From Saprospiraceae bacterium (GTDB taxonomy: Bacteria; Bacteroidota; Bacteroidia; Chitinophagales; Saprospiraceae): a stretch of 38,128 bases of DNA. The DNA lies in assembly GCA_020629515.1 (NCBI GenBank), contig JAHDDE010000008.1:1541-39668 (forward strand), in the 5' to 3' direction. This document shows, one piece after another, positions 27,485-35,585 of this stretch. The notes under the pieces are model-generated. The model was not told the origin of the DNA. It did no database searches and saw nothing but the letters and a program-made list of their open reading frames with translations. How positions within the stretch are numbered: position 1 is the stretch's first letter; the number at the start of each line of letters is the position of its first letter. A program made the translations under genes and the position numbers.

Positions 27485-29257
27485 ATGAAAAATTTACTGA
27501 TTCTCATCCCCATCTTTGCAAGTATTATCTTTTTAAGCTCTTGTAGTGATGAGCTACTTGATACAACTACTACTGTAAATAGTTCTTCTGATACCTTTAG
27601 TGAACGGACCAGAGATTGTGGCACACACGACCATATGGGTAAGCTGTTGCAAGATCCAGAATTTGCTAAAGGTTATGAGAAGCGCATGAAGGCATTCTCA
27701 AAAATGAATGCTCAAAGAAGAGAAAAAGCGCCTTGTATAACTCCAACGATAGTACCAGTAGCAGTACATTATCAGGGAGTTAGTTCGCCTAACAAGAGCT
27801 GTTTGGTGAACTTGGCACAAAACCAAATTGACATACTCAATGCAGATTACGCTGGCACTAATAGTGATATCACTAAATGGACTAACCAAGCATCAAGTAC
27901 TTTTCCTGGAATAAGCAATGGTGAAACTTGTATCAAATTTGTCCTTGCCAATACTAATCATCCTACAGGATTTAGTTTGTCCAATGGAGAGCCCGCCGTT
28001 ACTATAAACCAAACAAATGGCGATCAATCTAATCAATGGACCGGTTATCTCAACATCTTTGTCCAATTCAACACCGGAGTTCTTGGATATGCACCATTGG
28101 GTGGAAGCGGAAATGGCGATGGTGTCGTTATTGATGCTAGTGCTTTTGGAGCAGGAAATGGATGTGGTTCCATAGCACCTGAAGCTCCCTATAACTTAGG
28201 TAGAACATTGACACACGAGTTAGGTCACTACTTATTATTAGATCACATCTGGGGCAATGGATGTGCTCAGGATGACGATGTTAGCGATACGCCAGAACAA
28301 GCGAGTGATAATAGCGGATGTCCTAGCATCGGTATACAAAGCTGCGGATCAGCAGATCTACACATGAATTATATGGACTACACCAACGATGCATGTATGT
28401 ATATGTTCAGTGCAGGACAAGCGCAAAGAATGGAAAACTACCTCAACAGCAGTTTGACCAATTTGATCAATAATGCTTCTAATGTAATAAATGGAGCTCC
28501 TATAACAGGAGGTGGTGAAACAGACAATGGCGGTGAAGAAGAACCCGGTGGTGAAGAAGAACCTGAGACTCCTAATCAATGCGAGACACCAAAAAGCTTT
28601 TCTTCCAACATCCTGGACCAAACTTCAGTCATGATAGACTGGGAAGATATCCCTCAAGCTATAAGATACAGAGTAAGATATCGAATAGTTGGCACTACAA
28701 GGTGGACCGGACAAAATAGCACTCAATCTCAAAAAACACTTACTTCACTTGTAGCAGGAGAATCTTATGAGTATCAAGTAAGAACAAGATGTGCAGATGG
28801 TTGGACTCCATTCAGCGCTAAAAAAACATTTATGTTAGAAGAAGCTGGAGGCGGTGATGATAATGGAGGCAATAGCTCCAATATGTATACACTAAATATT
28901 ACCTTAGATGATTGGGGTAGCGAAACAACTTGGTACATACTTGACTATGACTATAACGTCATCTATAGTGGAGGACCTTATCAAGATGGTCAAGCAGGAA
29001 CCATCATAACTGAAGAATTAGATCTCGCATCTGGTTGCTACGAGTTAGAATTACAAGATGAATATGGCGATGGTATCTGCTGTGACTATGGCAACGGTTC
29101 AGCTGAATTACTTGATGCTGATGGAACTGTCGTGACTTTTTTAGATGGTAACTTTGGAACATTTGATTACGTAGGATTCTGCGTAGACGGCAATGGATTA
29201 AGAATAACTAAGCAGAATAGAGATAGTAAAAAGAAAAATAGAGGAAAGAAAAAATAA
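27485..29257 (+). CDS. M43-type metalloprotease lipoprotein with FN3 domain
   Basis: The protein has 590 residues. A lipoprotein signal peptide ends LSSC with the acceptor Cys at 20. The peptidase domain (about 75-335) carries HELGHYLLLDH at 244-254, the HExxHxxxxxH zinc site of metzincins, and a Met-turn at M297 (MNYMDY), fitting the M43/pappalysin-like cytophagalysin group. A Gly/Glu-rich linker is followed by a fibronectin III domain (about 364-452) and a C-terminal beta domain (about 465-575) with YGDGICCDYGNG, a module common in secreted Bacteroidota proteins. The protein ends in a very basic tail (KKKNRGKKK) instead of a type IX secretion C-terminal domain. It is probably surface or periplasmic, and is likely regulated by the divergent LytTR pair. 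Confidence 0.88.
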   Translation: MKNLLILIPIFASIIFLSSCSDELLDTTTTVNSSSDTFSERTRDCGTHDHMGKLLQDPEFAKGYEKRMKAFSKMNAQRREKAPCITPTIVPVAVHYQGVSSPNKSCLVNLAQNQIDILNADYAGTNSDITKWTNQASSTFPGISNGETCIKFVLANTNHPTGFSLSNGEPAVTINQTNGDQSNQWTGYLNIFVQFNTGVLGYAPLGGSGNGDGVVIDASAFGAGNGCGSIAPEAPYNLGRTLTHELGHYLLLDHIWGNGCAQDDDVSDTPEQASDNSGCPSIGIQSCGSADLHMNYMDYTNDACMYMFSAGQAQRMENYLNSSLTNLINNASNVINGAPITGGGETDNGGEEEPGGEEEPETPNQCETPKSFSSNILDQTSVMIDWEDIPQAIRYRVRYRIVGTTRWTGQNSTQSQKTLTSLVAGESYEYQVRTRCADGWTPFSAKKTFMLEEAGGGDDNGGNSSNMYTLNITLDDWGSETTWYILDYDYNVIYSGGPYQDGQAGTIITEELDLASGCYELELQDEYGDGICCDYGNGSAELLDADGTVVTFLDGNFGTFDYVGFCVDGNGLRITKQNRDSKKKNRGKKK

Positions 29258-29278
29258 GATCAAAAGATAAATGCTTAG

Positions 29279-29311
29279 AAAAGAGACACCTCATATTGGG
29301 GTGTCTCTTTT
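29279..29311. terminator. Bidirectional terminator between convergent genes
   Basis: AAAAGAGACACC (29279-29290) pairs perfectly with GGTGTCTCTTTT (29300-29311), a 12-bp stem with a 9-nt loop. The stem ends give a T run on both strands. It lies 21 bp after the metalloprotease stop codon and 63 bp from the end of the convergent gene, so it can serve both. Confidence 0.88.
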
Positions 29312-29374
29312 CCATATTTTGATTGACAAGTCTCTTTCAAAGTAAGTTATTCAAAAAATACCTTCTAACGAAAA

Positions 29375-30868
29375 CTATTGAAGTTTTTGCAGCCAACTTC
29401 GAGCCTTTTGGTGAAGGCTATTTCTATGTTCTCCAGGTTTTATGTTCAAACATAACTCCAAATATTCTTTAGATTTTGACACGTTTATTTCTTGATAAAT
29501 TATCCCATTCTGAAGCGCTGCATTACAAGCAAAATATCTATTATCATCTTTACCTTTGTTAATGACAGAATCAAAATAACCAATAGCTTCTTTAGTCTTG
29601 GAAAGTCCTTGAAGAACTCTTGCATACCTATATACATACTCCAGTTGATCAGTATCCTCTAAAAAAGTAGAGTCCATTTTCTCAAGTATATTCAGAGCCT
29701 CTGTATAATAAAAACCATCCGATAATAGCCTCACTCTCAAAAGATCTCTATTTGGCACTTGCATGAGTAGTGACTCTTTATGTGCAGACTCATCCTCACC
29801 GACTTGGGTGAAGCCATTATCTTTGCACCTAGCCATCCATTCGAGATACTTTTTTTCGTCACCATCAAAAATGAGACATGCCCAAGCTTTTTTTTGCATT
29901 GCCTCTTTCATGTAGTGCCTCCCTTTAAAATTATTAATAAAATAATCCAAATAGTTATGGCAACTGGAGTCGCCGGCCTGAAGTAAAGTAGTTCCCAATA
30001 ACAAATACAAATAATCAAAATCTATAGATTTTTGTATACCTATGGCCTCTTTTAATAGCTCAATTTGCGCTACTTCTTTGTCTTCTTTTGTAAATGAACT
30101 CTTTAAAAAAAGTACTAATGGACTTCTTAAATTGTCTAATAAAGGATCATTAATTATTTCCCTTGCTTCAATAACATTTTTCTCCACATGATAGCTCATA
30201 AGTGCTCGGATGCTCTTTATCTCGACACTGAAAAACGATGTATCATCGTTCTTGCTATATAGGGCTTTAATTTCATTTACCCCTTGTTCGTAATTTCCCT
30301 CTAAGGATGTAAATAATTCAACTATCCTCTTTTGAAAACCCTTAAGGGAGCCCATGGTCGCATGAATGATAGATAAGCTCTTTGTATTAAGTTGAAAATT
30401 GGGGTACTTTTTCTGATTTTGCTTAAGTAATTTGTGTGCTCTATTAATATCGAATCCAGCTCGTATATGTTCTCCAAATTTAGATCTCGCCAAAGCCAGT
30501 TGTAATATTATCTCCGCTTTAGCAAAATCCTTGTAGGGTGTTGTTGATTCGACTTGATCAATCAGAATTAATCTCTTCTTGATACGATCTTTGAATAAAT
30601 CAAGATCCTCAATTTCTTCTTCTAAGAAAACGGTAAAAAAATCTATGTAATTCTCTATGTGATATATAGCATAATTATGAGGATCAGAAATTTTGAGGCT
30701 ATCCAATCGATGCTGAGCCTTTTGGCCTTTCAATTGAAGGATCAAGTGATAGGCTTCTTTGAGATTATCATGATAATCAAAATGAGCACTCTGACATCGT
30801 GTGAATGATGGAGCACTAAAGTATAATACCAAAAATGATATCAGGCGCAGCCAACAACATTTAATCAT
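29375..30868 (-). CDS. Exported helical-repeat (TPR-like) protein
   Basis: This 497-residue protein has a signal peptide (about 1-26, LISFLVLYFSAPSF). The rest is almost entirely helical. TPR-like pairs are visible in the C-terminal half (YTEALNILEKMDS, then LEYVYRYARVLQGLSKTKEAIGYFDS, then SKEYLELCLNIKPGEH). No enzymatic motif is seen. It is the last gene after the Nif3-like and zinc-ribbon genes, 39 bp downstream of the latter. A periplasmic scaffold or interaction protein is a reasonable guess, nothing more. Confidence 0.65.
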   Translation of the reverse strand: MIKCCWLRLISFLVLYFSAPSFTRCQSAHFDYHDNLKEAYHLILQLKGQKAQHRLDSLKISDPHNYAIYHIENYIDFFTVFLEEEIEDLDLFKDRIKKRLILIDQVESTTPYKDFAKAEIILQLALARSKFGEHIRAGFDINRAHKLLKQNQKKYPNFQLNTKSLSIIHATMGSLKGFQKRIVELFTSLEGNYEQGVNEIKALYSKNDDTSFFSVEIKSIRALMSYHVEKNVIEAREIINDPLLDNLRSPLVLFLKSSFTKEDKEVAQIELLKEAIGIQKSIDFDYLYLLLGTTLLQAGDSSCHNYLDYFINNFKGRHYMKEAMQKKAWACLIFDGDEKKYLEWMARCKDNGFTQVGEDESAHKESLLMQVPNRDLLRVRLLSDGFYYTEALNILEKMDSTFLEDTDQLEYVYRYARVLQGLSKTKEAIGYFDSVINKGKDDNRYFACNAALQNGIIYQEINVSKSKEYLELCLNIKPGEHRNSLHQKARSWLQKLQ

Positions 30869-30907
30869 AATATGATCAAATGTATAACTAATGAGTGAAT
30901 CAGAAAA

Positions 30908-31675
30908 CTATGCCTCCATGACGTACTTATCACGAAGTTTATCAGCAATATCATTGTCAACTAATACTCTACCACAATGTTCACATGCAATGATATTCTT
31001 GTGATGTCCTATCTCTATCTGGAGTTGAGGAGGGATTCTATTGAAACAGCCTGAGCAAGAATCTCTTTCTACAGTTACTACAGCGAGCCCATTTCTATAT
31101 CTCGAACGTACTCTATTGTAAGCTTTGATAAGTCTCTCTTCTATCTCAGTTTTTGCTTTGTCCGATTGAACTTTTAGTTCTGCTTCTTGCTTATTGGTTT
31201 TTTCGATAATTTTTTCAAGCTCAACCTTCTTGACATCAAGGTCTTTCTGCTTGGTTTCTAATCGTTCTGTTGCCTCATTTAGAGATGTGCTCTTTACCTC
31301 TTTAGTTCTTTCTGCATCACCTATTTTCTTTTCTGACAATTGAATTTCTAACTTCTGAAGTTCAATTTCTTTAGTAAGAGCTTCGTATTCTCGATTATTC
31401 TTTACTGCATCAAGCTGTTTTTCATATCTCTCTATAAGCGCAGTTGACTCATGTATATTGGCATTATGAGAAGATACCTCTTTATCGATATCTGCTATAC
31501 TATCATTCAATCTTCCTATCCTTTTTTCTAATCCAGCTATCTCATCCTCTAAATCACTTACTTCTATTGGAAGCTCACCTTTGAGGACTTGAATTTGATC
31601 TATGTTAGAATCTATCAATTGAAGATTGAAAAGTTGCTTTAACTTATCTGCAACACCTTGGACAGTCTTTGCCAT
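30908..31675 (-). CDS. Coiled-coil C4 zinc-ribbon protein (DUF164/CT398 family)
   Basis: The 255 residues comprise a long coiled-coil hairpin (about 20-190, heptad-rich Glu/Lys) followed by a zinc ribbon with Cys pairs at 207/210 (CSGC) and 231/234 (CEHC). This is the family of chlamydial CT398/CdsZ, a zinc-ribbon coiled-coil protein reported to interact with type III secretion and sigma-54 components there; Bacteroidota members have no settled role. It sits directly after the Nif3-like gene, an arrangement I know from other genomes, suggesting a shared function. Confidence 0.88.
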   Translation of the reverse strand: MAKTVQGVADKLKQLFNLQLIDSNIDQIQVLKGELPIEVSDLEDEIAGLEKRIGRLNDSIADIDKEVSSHNANIHESTALIERYEKQLDAVKNNREYEALTKEIELQKLEIQLSEKKIGDAERTKEVKSTSLNEATERLETKQKDLDVKKVELEKIIEKTNKQEAELKVQSDKAKTEIEERLIKAYNRVRSRYRNGLAVVTVERDSCSGCFNRIPPQLQIEIGHHKNIIACEHCGRVLVDNDIADKLRDKYVMEA

Positions 31676-31753
31676 ATTCCTTAATGATTATTTGATATTT
31701 GAAAACGACCTAATCCCAATTGTAGGGCAAGAAGTAGTTTTCATCTATTTATT

Positions 31754-32554
31754 TCAATAATAATTTACCGGATTTGTTACCACTTTCGTGGAACGGGCTG
31801 CAAATTTATGAAATTTCTTTTTAAGAAGTTCAAATAATAATTCAATAGTATAGTACTCGCTTTCATAGTGACCTACATCCGCAATAACTAAATCATTATT
31901 GGCATCAAAAAATTCGTGATATTTAAAATCTGCTGTGATATAGAAGTCTGCGCCAACCATTCTGGCGTCATTCAGTAGAAAGCTTCCTGATCCTCCACAT
32001 ACTGCTACTGTTTTTACTACTTTGTTAAGTAATCTTGTATGCTTTATTATGCCAGTATTAAGCCTTGCTTTTATGTGAGCCAAAAAATCTGATTCGTCCA
32101 TGTGTTCAACAAGCTCACCCACTACTCCAGAACCTAATGTATATGCAGTTTCCATTCGATCCAGTGGGTGTGGCCGTAATATCTTAAGATTTTTCAGATC
32201 TAATTTTTTTGCAATTTTTTCATTCACTCCAGATCTAAGCACATTATCAAGATTAGTATGAATGGCATATATGGCCACATCATTTTTTATAGCCTTTATT
32301 ACGGTTTTATGGACATAATTATCCAAACTAAATTTTTTGATGCCTCCAAAGACAATCGGATGGTGAGATACAACTAAATTACAATTGGTTTCGATCGCTT
32401 CTTGGATTACCTCCTCAGTACAGTCTAAGGATATCAAAGCACCTGTAAGTTCGGCATTCAAATCGCCATAGATCAGTCCAGCATTATCATATTTTTCTTG
32501 AAACCTTAGCGGTGCCACCTCTTCTAAATAATCTATTAAATCCTTCAGTATCAT
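31754..32554 (-). CDS. Nif3-like dinuclear metal-center protein
   Basis: This is a 266-residue member of the NIF3/YbgI/DUF34 family, which forms hexameric rings with two metal ions per subunit. Metal-binding segments are VVSHHPIVFGG (H64, H65), IYAIHTNLDN, and the C-terminal VIADVGHYESEYYTI (His and Glu). It is the compact form; many relatives in this phylum carry an inserted PII-like domain and reach about 365 residues. The biochemical role is unsettled; the label GTP cyclohydrolase type 2 rests on little. It heads a likely three-gene run on the minus strand. Confidence 0.93.
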   Translation of the reverse strand: MILKDLIDYLEEVAPLRFQEKYDNAGLIYGDLNAELTGALISLDCTEEVIQEAIETNCNLVVSHHPIVFGGIKKFSLDNYVHKTVIKAIKNDVAIYAIHTNLDNVLRSGVNEKIAKKLDLKNLKILRPHPLDRMETAYTLGSGVVGELVEHMDESDFLAHIKARLNTGIIKHTRLLNKVVKTVAVCGGSGSFLLNDARMVGADFYITADFKYHEFFDANNDLVIADVGHYESEYYTIELLFELLKKKFHKFAARSTKVVTNPVNYY

Positions 32555-32629
32555 TATTCTGATATTCTACTTATATGATTGTCCACAATATTACCAGTAA
32601 CATTCAGAGTCTTCTCTTTTATTATCATT

Positions 32630-32727
32630 GTCACTTTTTTGTCTAAAAAAGTAACCAAAACTTGACGCTTTAGGGCTATGCTCAAAGGCAGCACCTCAGC
32701 CCACTTGAGTGCGTCAGGCTAATCCGC
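32630..32727. repeat. Structured intergenic element, possible dispersed repeat
   Basis: A perfect 8-bp stem ACTTTTTT (32633-32640) with AAAAAAGT (32645-32652) around GTCT is followed by a segment visibly richer in GC than its surroundings. In it TGACGC (32663-32668) pairs with GCGTCA (32711-32716), GGGCT (32673-32677) with AGCCC (32698-32702), or alternatively CTCAA (32681-32685) with TTGAG (32705-32709). The opening (TTTTTTGTCT then AAAAAAGTAACCAAAA) resembles, from memory, dispersed intergenic repeats of Bacteroidota genomes. Only one copy is present in the window. Confidence 0.45.
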
Positions 32728-32804
32728 ATTAATAATAAACATTTAGCACAATAATGTACTGATGTCTTAAACTTAGTGATCATTTATGTAATGACCCGTT
32801 TCAA

Positions 32805-33275
32805 TTATATTTTACTTATAATTAAAGTTGAAGATAAACCTTCCTTCATCCTAAGCTGATGTAGCTTGCCTCCATAAGAGATCACTTTTTTACTCTCATC
32901 TAACTTTGTCATATCATATTCTGCTCCTTTAGCATATATGTGTGGTCTAAGGATATCAATTAGTTTTGTTGGTCTATTCTCTTCAAAAATAATAACAGCA
33001 TCTACCATGTTTAGGGATGCTAAAAGCTCTGCCCTTTCTTCCTGTGAGTTGATTGGTCTATTCTTCCCTTTTAGCGCATGAACGGAGCTATCACTATTTA
33101 ATCCAATTATTAAAAAATCACCCAAACCTCTCGCCTCTATCAGACTATGCAGATGACCATTGTGAAAAACATCAAAACATCCATTAGTGAATACGACTTT
33201 TCCTTTAGATTTAATAGCATCCTTTAGTTGATTAACATCATCAAAGATTTTTGCTTTTATAACCTCTAACGTCAT
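32805..33275 (-). CDS. rfaE2: D-glycero-beta-D-manno-heptose 1-phosphate adenylyltransferase
   Basis: This 156-residue nucleotidyltransferase corresponds to the C-terminal half of HldE (RfaE domain II). It transfers AMP to heptose-1-phosphate in ADP-heptose synthesis for lipopolysaccharide or other glycans. Visible are VVFTNGCFDVFHNGHL with the HxGH site H38-H41, GLNSDSSVHALKGKNRPIN, and the late GLSSTLIISKI. The kinase half (RfaE1) is not in the window. It overlaps the flippase-like gene by ATGA and is the last gene of the run. A related cytidylyltransferase specificity cannot be excluded. Confidence 0.88.
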   Translation of the reverse strand: MTLEVIKAKIFDDVNQLKDAIKSKGKVVFTNGCFDVFHNGHLHSLIEARGLGDFLIIGLNSDSSVHALKGKNRPINSQEERAELLASLNMVDAVIIFEENRPTKLIDILRPHIYAKGAEYDMTKLDESKKVISYGGKLHQLRMKEGLSSTLIISKI

Positions 33276-34312
33276 ATTGCTTTCCTATTGCTATTGATGA
33301 TTGGGAGTAATATTAAGCCGATTAACCCAAACACAATATTACAGAATACATTAATAGAAATATAAGAGATCATGGCGATACTAAAAGCTTCGACAGGAGG
33401 AATTAAAAATATACCTAATGCTTCAACTAACATAGCGTGGTAACTACCCATACCTCCAGGAGATGGAAAAACCATACCTAATGCAGCAAAATCAAAAGCT
33501 AAGACAGATTCGGATATTGACAAATGTTTCGTTGGGCCAAATGATAAAAAACCCATCCAATGCATTAAAACATATAATATCCAGATGCCAATAGAATAGA
33601 ATGAAAACAAGGTGATGTTCTTGACTTTTTTTAAAGCCACAATGCCCTCTATAAATCCATCTAAAAGTTCCTTCAATTTTTTAATCCACGGTGAGGATAA
33701 AGTGTCCATCCTACGATAGAAAGTCAAAAAACATAAAAAAACACCTAACCCTAACAACCCAATTATCATTAAATCAGAGAGCCTCAGACTAAAGTTTTGT
33801 ACAAAATATTCCAACATGACCTGACGATGCAAAATCAAACCTGCCACTATCAAAAAAAGCAAACAAAAAACATCAACTATACGACCTAAAACGATAGTTC
33901 CTAAGACTTTTTCATAAGGAATGTCTTCGTATTTAGAGAATAATCCAGATCTGACAAACTCACCCATTCTTGGCAATCCTAAATTGGTAAAATATCCAAT
34001 CATAACCGTCCAAAATGAGTTTTTAAATGAAACTTTATGGCCTAAAGGCTCGAAAAGCATCATCCATCTGACCGCCCTAAATACACAGCTCAGCATATAG
34101 GTTAAGCACATGACTATAATCCATATAATATTAACACTCTTGAAATCATTCCATAATTTATCAAGTAAATTGCAATCGCTTGCTGGGATTCCTTTTAAAG
34201 CACAATCCTGAGCATAAGACCCGCTTAGGTTTTGCCATAGAAAGTAAAGTATCAATCCACCAAGAGCAGTAAATATGAAAAGTTGTATAAGACTCTTGGT
34301 AATTTGATTCAA
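33272..34312 (-). CDS. Flippase-like membrane protein (LPG_synthase_TM, UPF0104)
   Basis: This 346-residue integral membrane protein has about seven or eight transmembrane segments. It belongs to the YbhN/AglD/MprF-N-terminal family: WRAVRWMMLFEPLGHKVSFKNSFWTVMIGYF near residues 75-105 and the late FPSPGGMGSYHAMLVEAL are family hallmarks. Members move lipids or lipid-linked sugars across membranes, or are presumed to. In this phylum it commonly follows panC and panD. It starts 11 bp after panD and overlaps rfaE2 by 4 bp, so the genes are cotranscribed. Confidence 0.9.
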   Translation of the reverse strand: MNQITKSLIQLFIFTALGGLILYFLWQNLSGSYAQDCALKGIPASDCNLLDKLWNDFKSVNIIWIIVMCLTYMLSCVFRAVRWMMLFEPLGHKVSFKNSFWTVMIGYFTNLGLPRMGEFVRSGLFSKYEDIPYEKVLGTIVLGRIVDVFCLLFLIVAGLILHRQVMLEYFVQNFSLRLSDLMIIGLLGLGVFLCFLTFYRRMDTLSSPWIKKLKELLDGFIEGIVALKKVKNITLFSFYSIGIWILYVLMHWMGFLSFGPTKHLSISESVLAFDFAALGMVFPSPGGMGSYHAMLVEALGIFLIPPVEAFSIAMISYISINVFCNIVFGLIGLILLPIINSNRKAI

Positions 34313-34323
34313 TTGGGGCCGTA

Positions 34324-34671
34324 TTAATTGATCTTATTGTGATCGTCTGGAAAAACATTTATAGAAGCAAAAGTAGCATGATCTTCTGGAGTAATCCATG
34401 CATACGAGATAATAATAACCTTATCTCCTTCTCCCATTTTTCTGGCTGCTGCTCCATTGATACTTATAATTCCCGATCCTTTTTCACCCTTGATCACATA
34501 GGTCTCCAACCTCTCCCCATTGTTGATATTCAGTACTTGGACACGTTCTCCTTCATAGATATTAGCCGCCTCCATTAGTATTTCATCTATGGCTATGCTG
34601 CCCATGTAATTTAAATTAGCTTCTGTAACAGTCGCCCGATGAATTTTCGATTTTTTTACTTGTAGAAACAT
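34324..34671 (-). CDS. panD: Aspartate 1-decarboxylase
   Basis: PanD makes beta-alanine from aspartate using a pyruvoyl group formed by self-cleavage. The proenzyme is 115 residues. The cleavage site is G24-S25 in NYMGSIAID, exactly where expected, and S25 becomes the pyruvoyl group. [20 protein letters not shown] is also conserved. It lies 57 bp after panC, whose enzyme uses its product. Confidence 0.97.
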   Translation of the reverse strand: MFLQVKKSKIHRATVTEANLNYMGSIAIDEILMEAANIYEGERVQVLNINNGERLETYVIKGEKGSGIISINGAAARKMGEGDKVIIISYAWITPEDHATFASINVFPDDHNKIN

Positions 34672-34728
34672 AAGTTAGTTTTCATTTTACACTCACCTAT
34701 CTTGTAAGAAAAATGAGTTAGATCATCA

Positions 34729-35580
34729 TTAGTTTTTAAGTATCATATTGTCTATCAGTCTGACATCTCCTGCCCATACCGCTGTACAAGCAACTATCTC
34801 CTTAACATCCACTATAGAGTCAATAGTTTCTAAGTTATGACCATTTATTATAGTAAAGTATTCCGGCTTAAATCCAGGAATATTTAAATAGTCCATTGCC
34901 TTTTTTTCAATTTCTGCTATTGATTTACTATCAATCCAAACTTTGGCTTGATTTAGAACTCTGTATATCACTGCTGCGTCTTGTCGATGCTCATTAGTAA
35001 GTCGCCTATTTCTCGAACTCATGGCTAATCCGTCCTCTTCTCTCAACGTTTCACAGACTACAAGTTTGGTCGGTATCTTCAGTTGATCAATCATATACCT
35101 TATGATCGTAAATTGCTGAAAATCTTTTTGTCCCATAAACAATCGTTCAGGGGTGACTATATCCAGTAGCCTTTTTACAACTTGCACAACCCCTTCGAAG
35201 TGACCTGGTCTATGTTCTCCTTCCATCTTGGCATCAAGACCATTTAGAGGTAGATCTACCTTAAAATTATCAGCTCCACCTGGATATATTTCTTCGATAG
35301 TCGGAGTGAATACAATATGGCATCCAGCCTTTTCCAATCCATTACAATCGTCAGCAAGTGTACGAGGATATTTTAGTAAATCATCAGCATTATTGAACTG
35401 AGTTGGATTAACAAATATGCTGCAAATAGTGATGTCTACTTGTGAAAGCGACTTGCTAATTAGTGAAAAATGCCCATCATGTAAAGCTCCCATGGTCGGA
35501 ACAAATCCAATGGTCTTGCCTAATGATTTTAATACCGCAATCCTCTCTACTATCTCTTTAGCGCTATTTATTACTTCCAT
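34729..35580 (-). CDS. panC: Pantothenate synthetase
   Basis: PanC joins pantoate and beta-alanine, using ATP, to form pantothenate, the precursor of coenzyme A. It has 283 residues. The HIGH-type site is H34-D-G-H37 in VPTMGALHDGH. FVNPTQFN, LFMGQKDFQQ and the KMSKS-like AMSSRN are all present. It begins 5 bp after the fusion gene upstream and precedes panD, so it is probably transcribed with both. Confidence 0.97.
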   Translation of the reverse strand: MEVINSAKEIVERIAVLKSLGKTIGFVPTMGALHDGHFSLISKSLSQVDITICSIFVNPTQFNNADDLLKYPRTLADDCNGLEKAGCHIVFTPTIEEIYPGGADNFKVDLPLNGLDAKMEGEHRPGHFEGVVQVVKRLLDIVTPERLFMGQKDFQQFTIIRYMIDQLKIPTKLVVCETLREEDGLAMSSRNRRLTNEHRQDAAVIYRVLNQAKVWIDSKSIAEIEKKAMDYLNIPGFKPEYFTIINGHNLETIDSIVDVKEIVACTAVWAGDVRLIDNMILKN

Positions 35581-35585
35581 CCTAC

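Noticed and set aside
28877-29257. Type IX secretion C-terminal domain on the metalloprotease.
   Set aside because: The C-terminal module has the DGICC pattern and a basic tail, not the conserved end of that sorting domain.
30877-30884. TACATTTG on the minus strand, matching TAnnTTTG, upstream of the exported helical protein.
   Set aside because: It would leave a leader of only about 4 nt and has no -33 partner.
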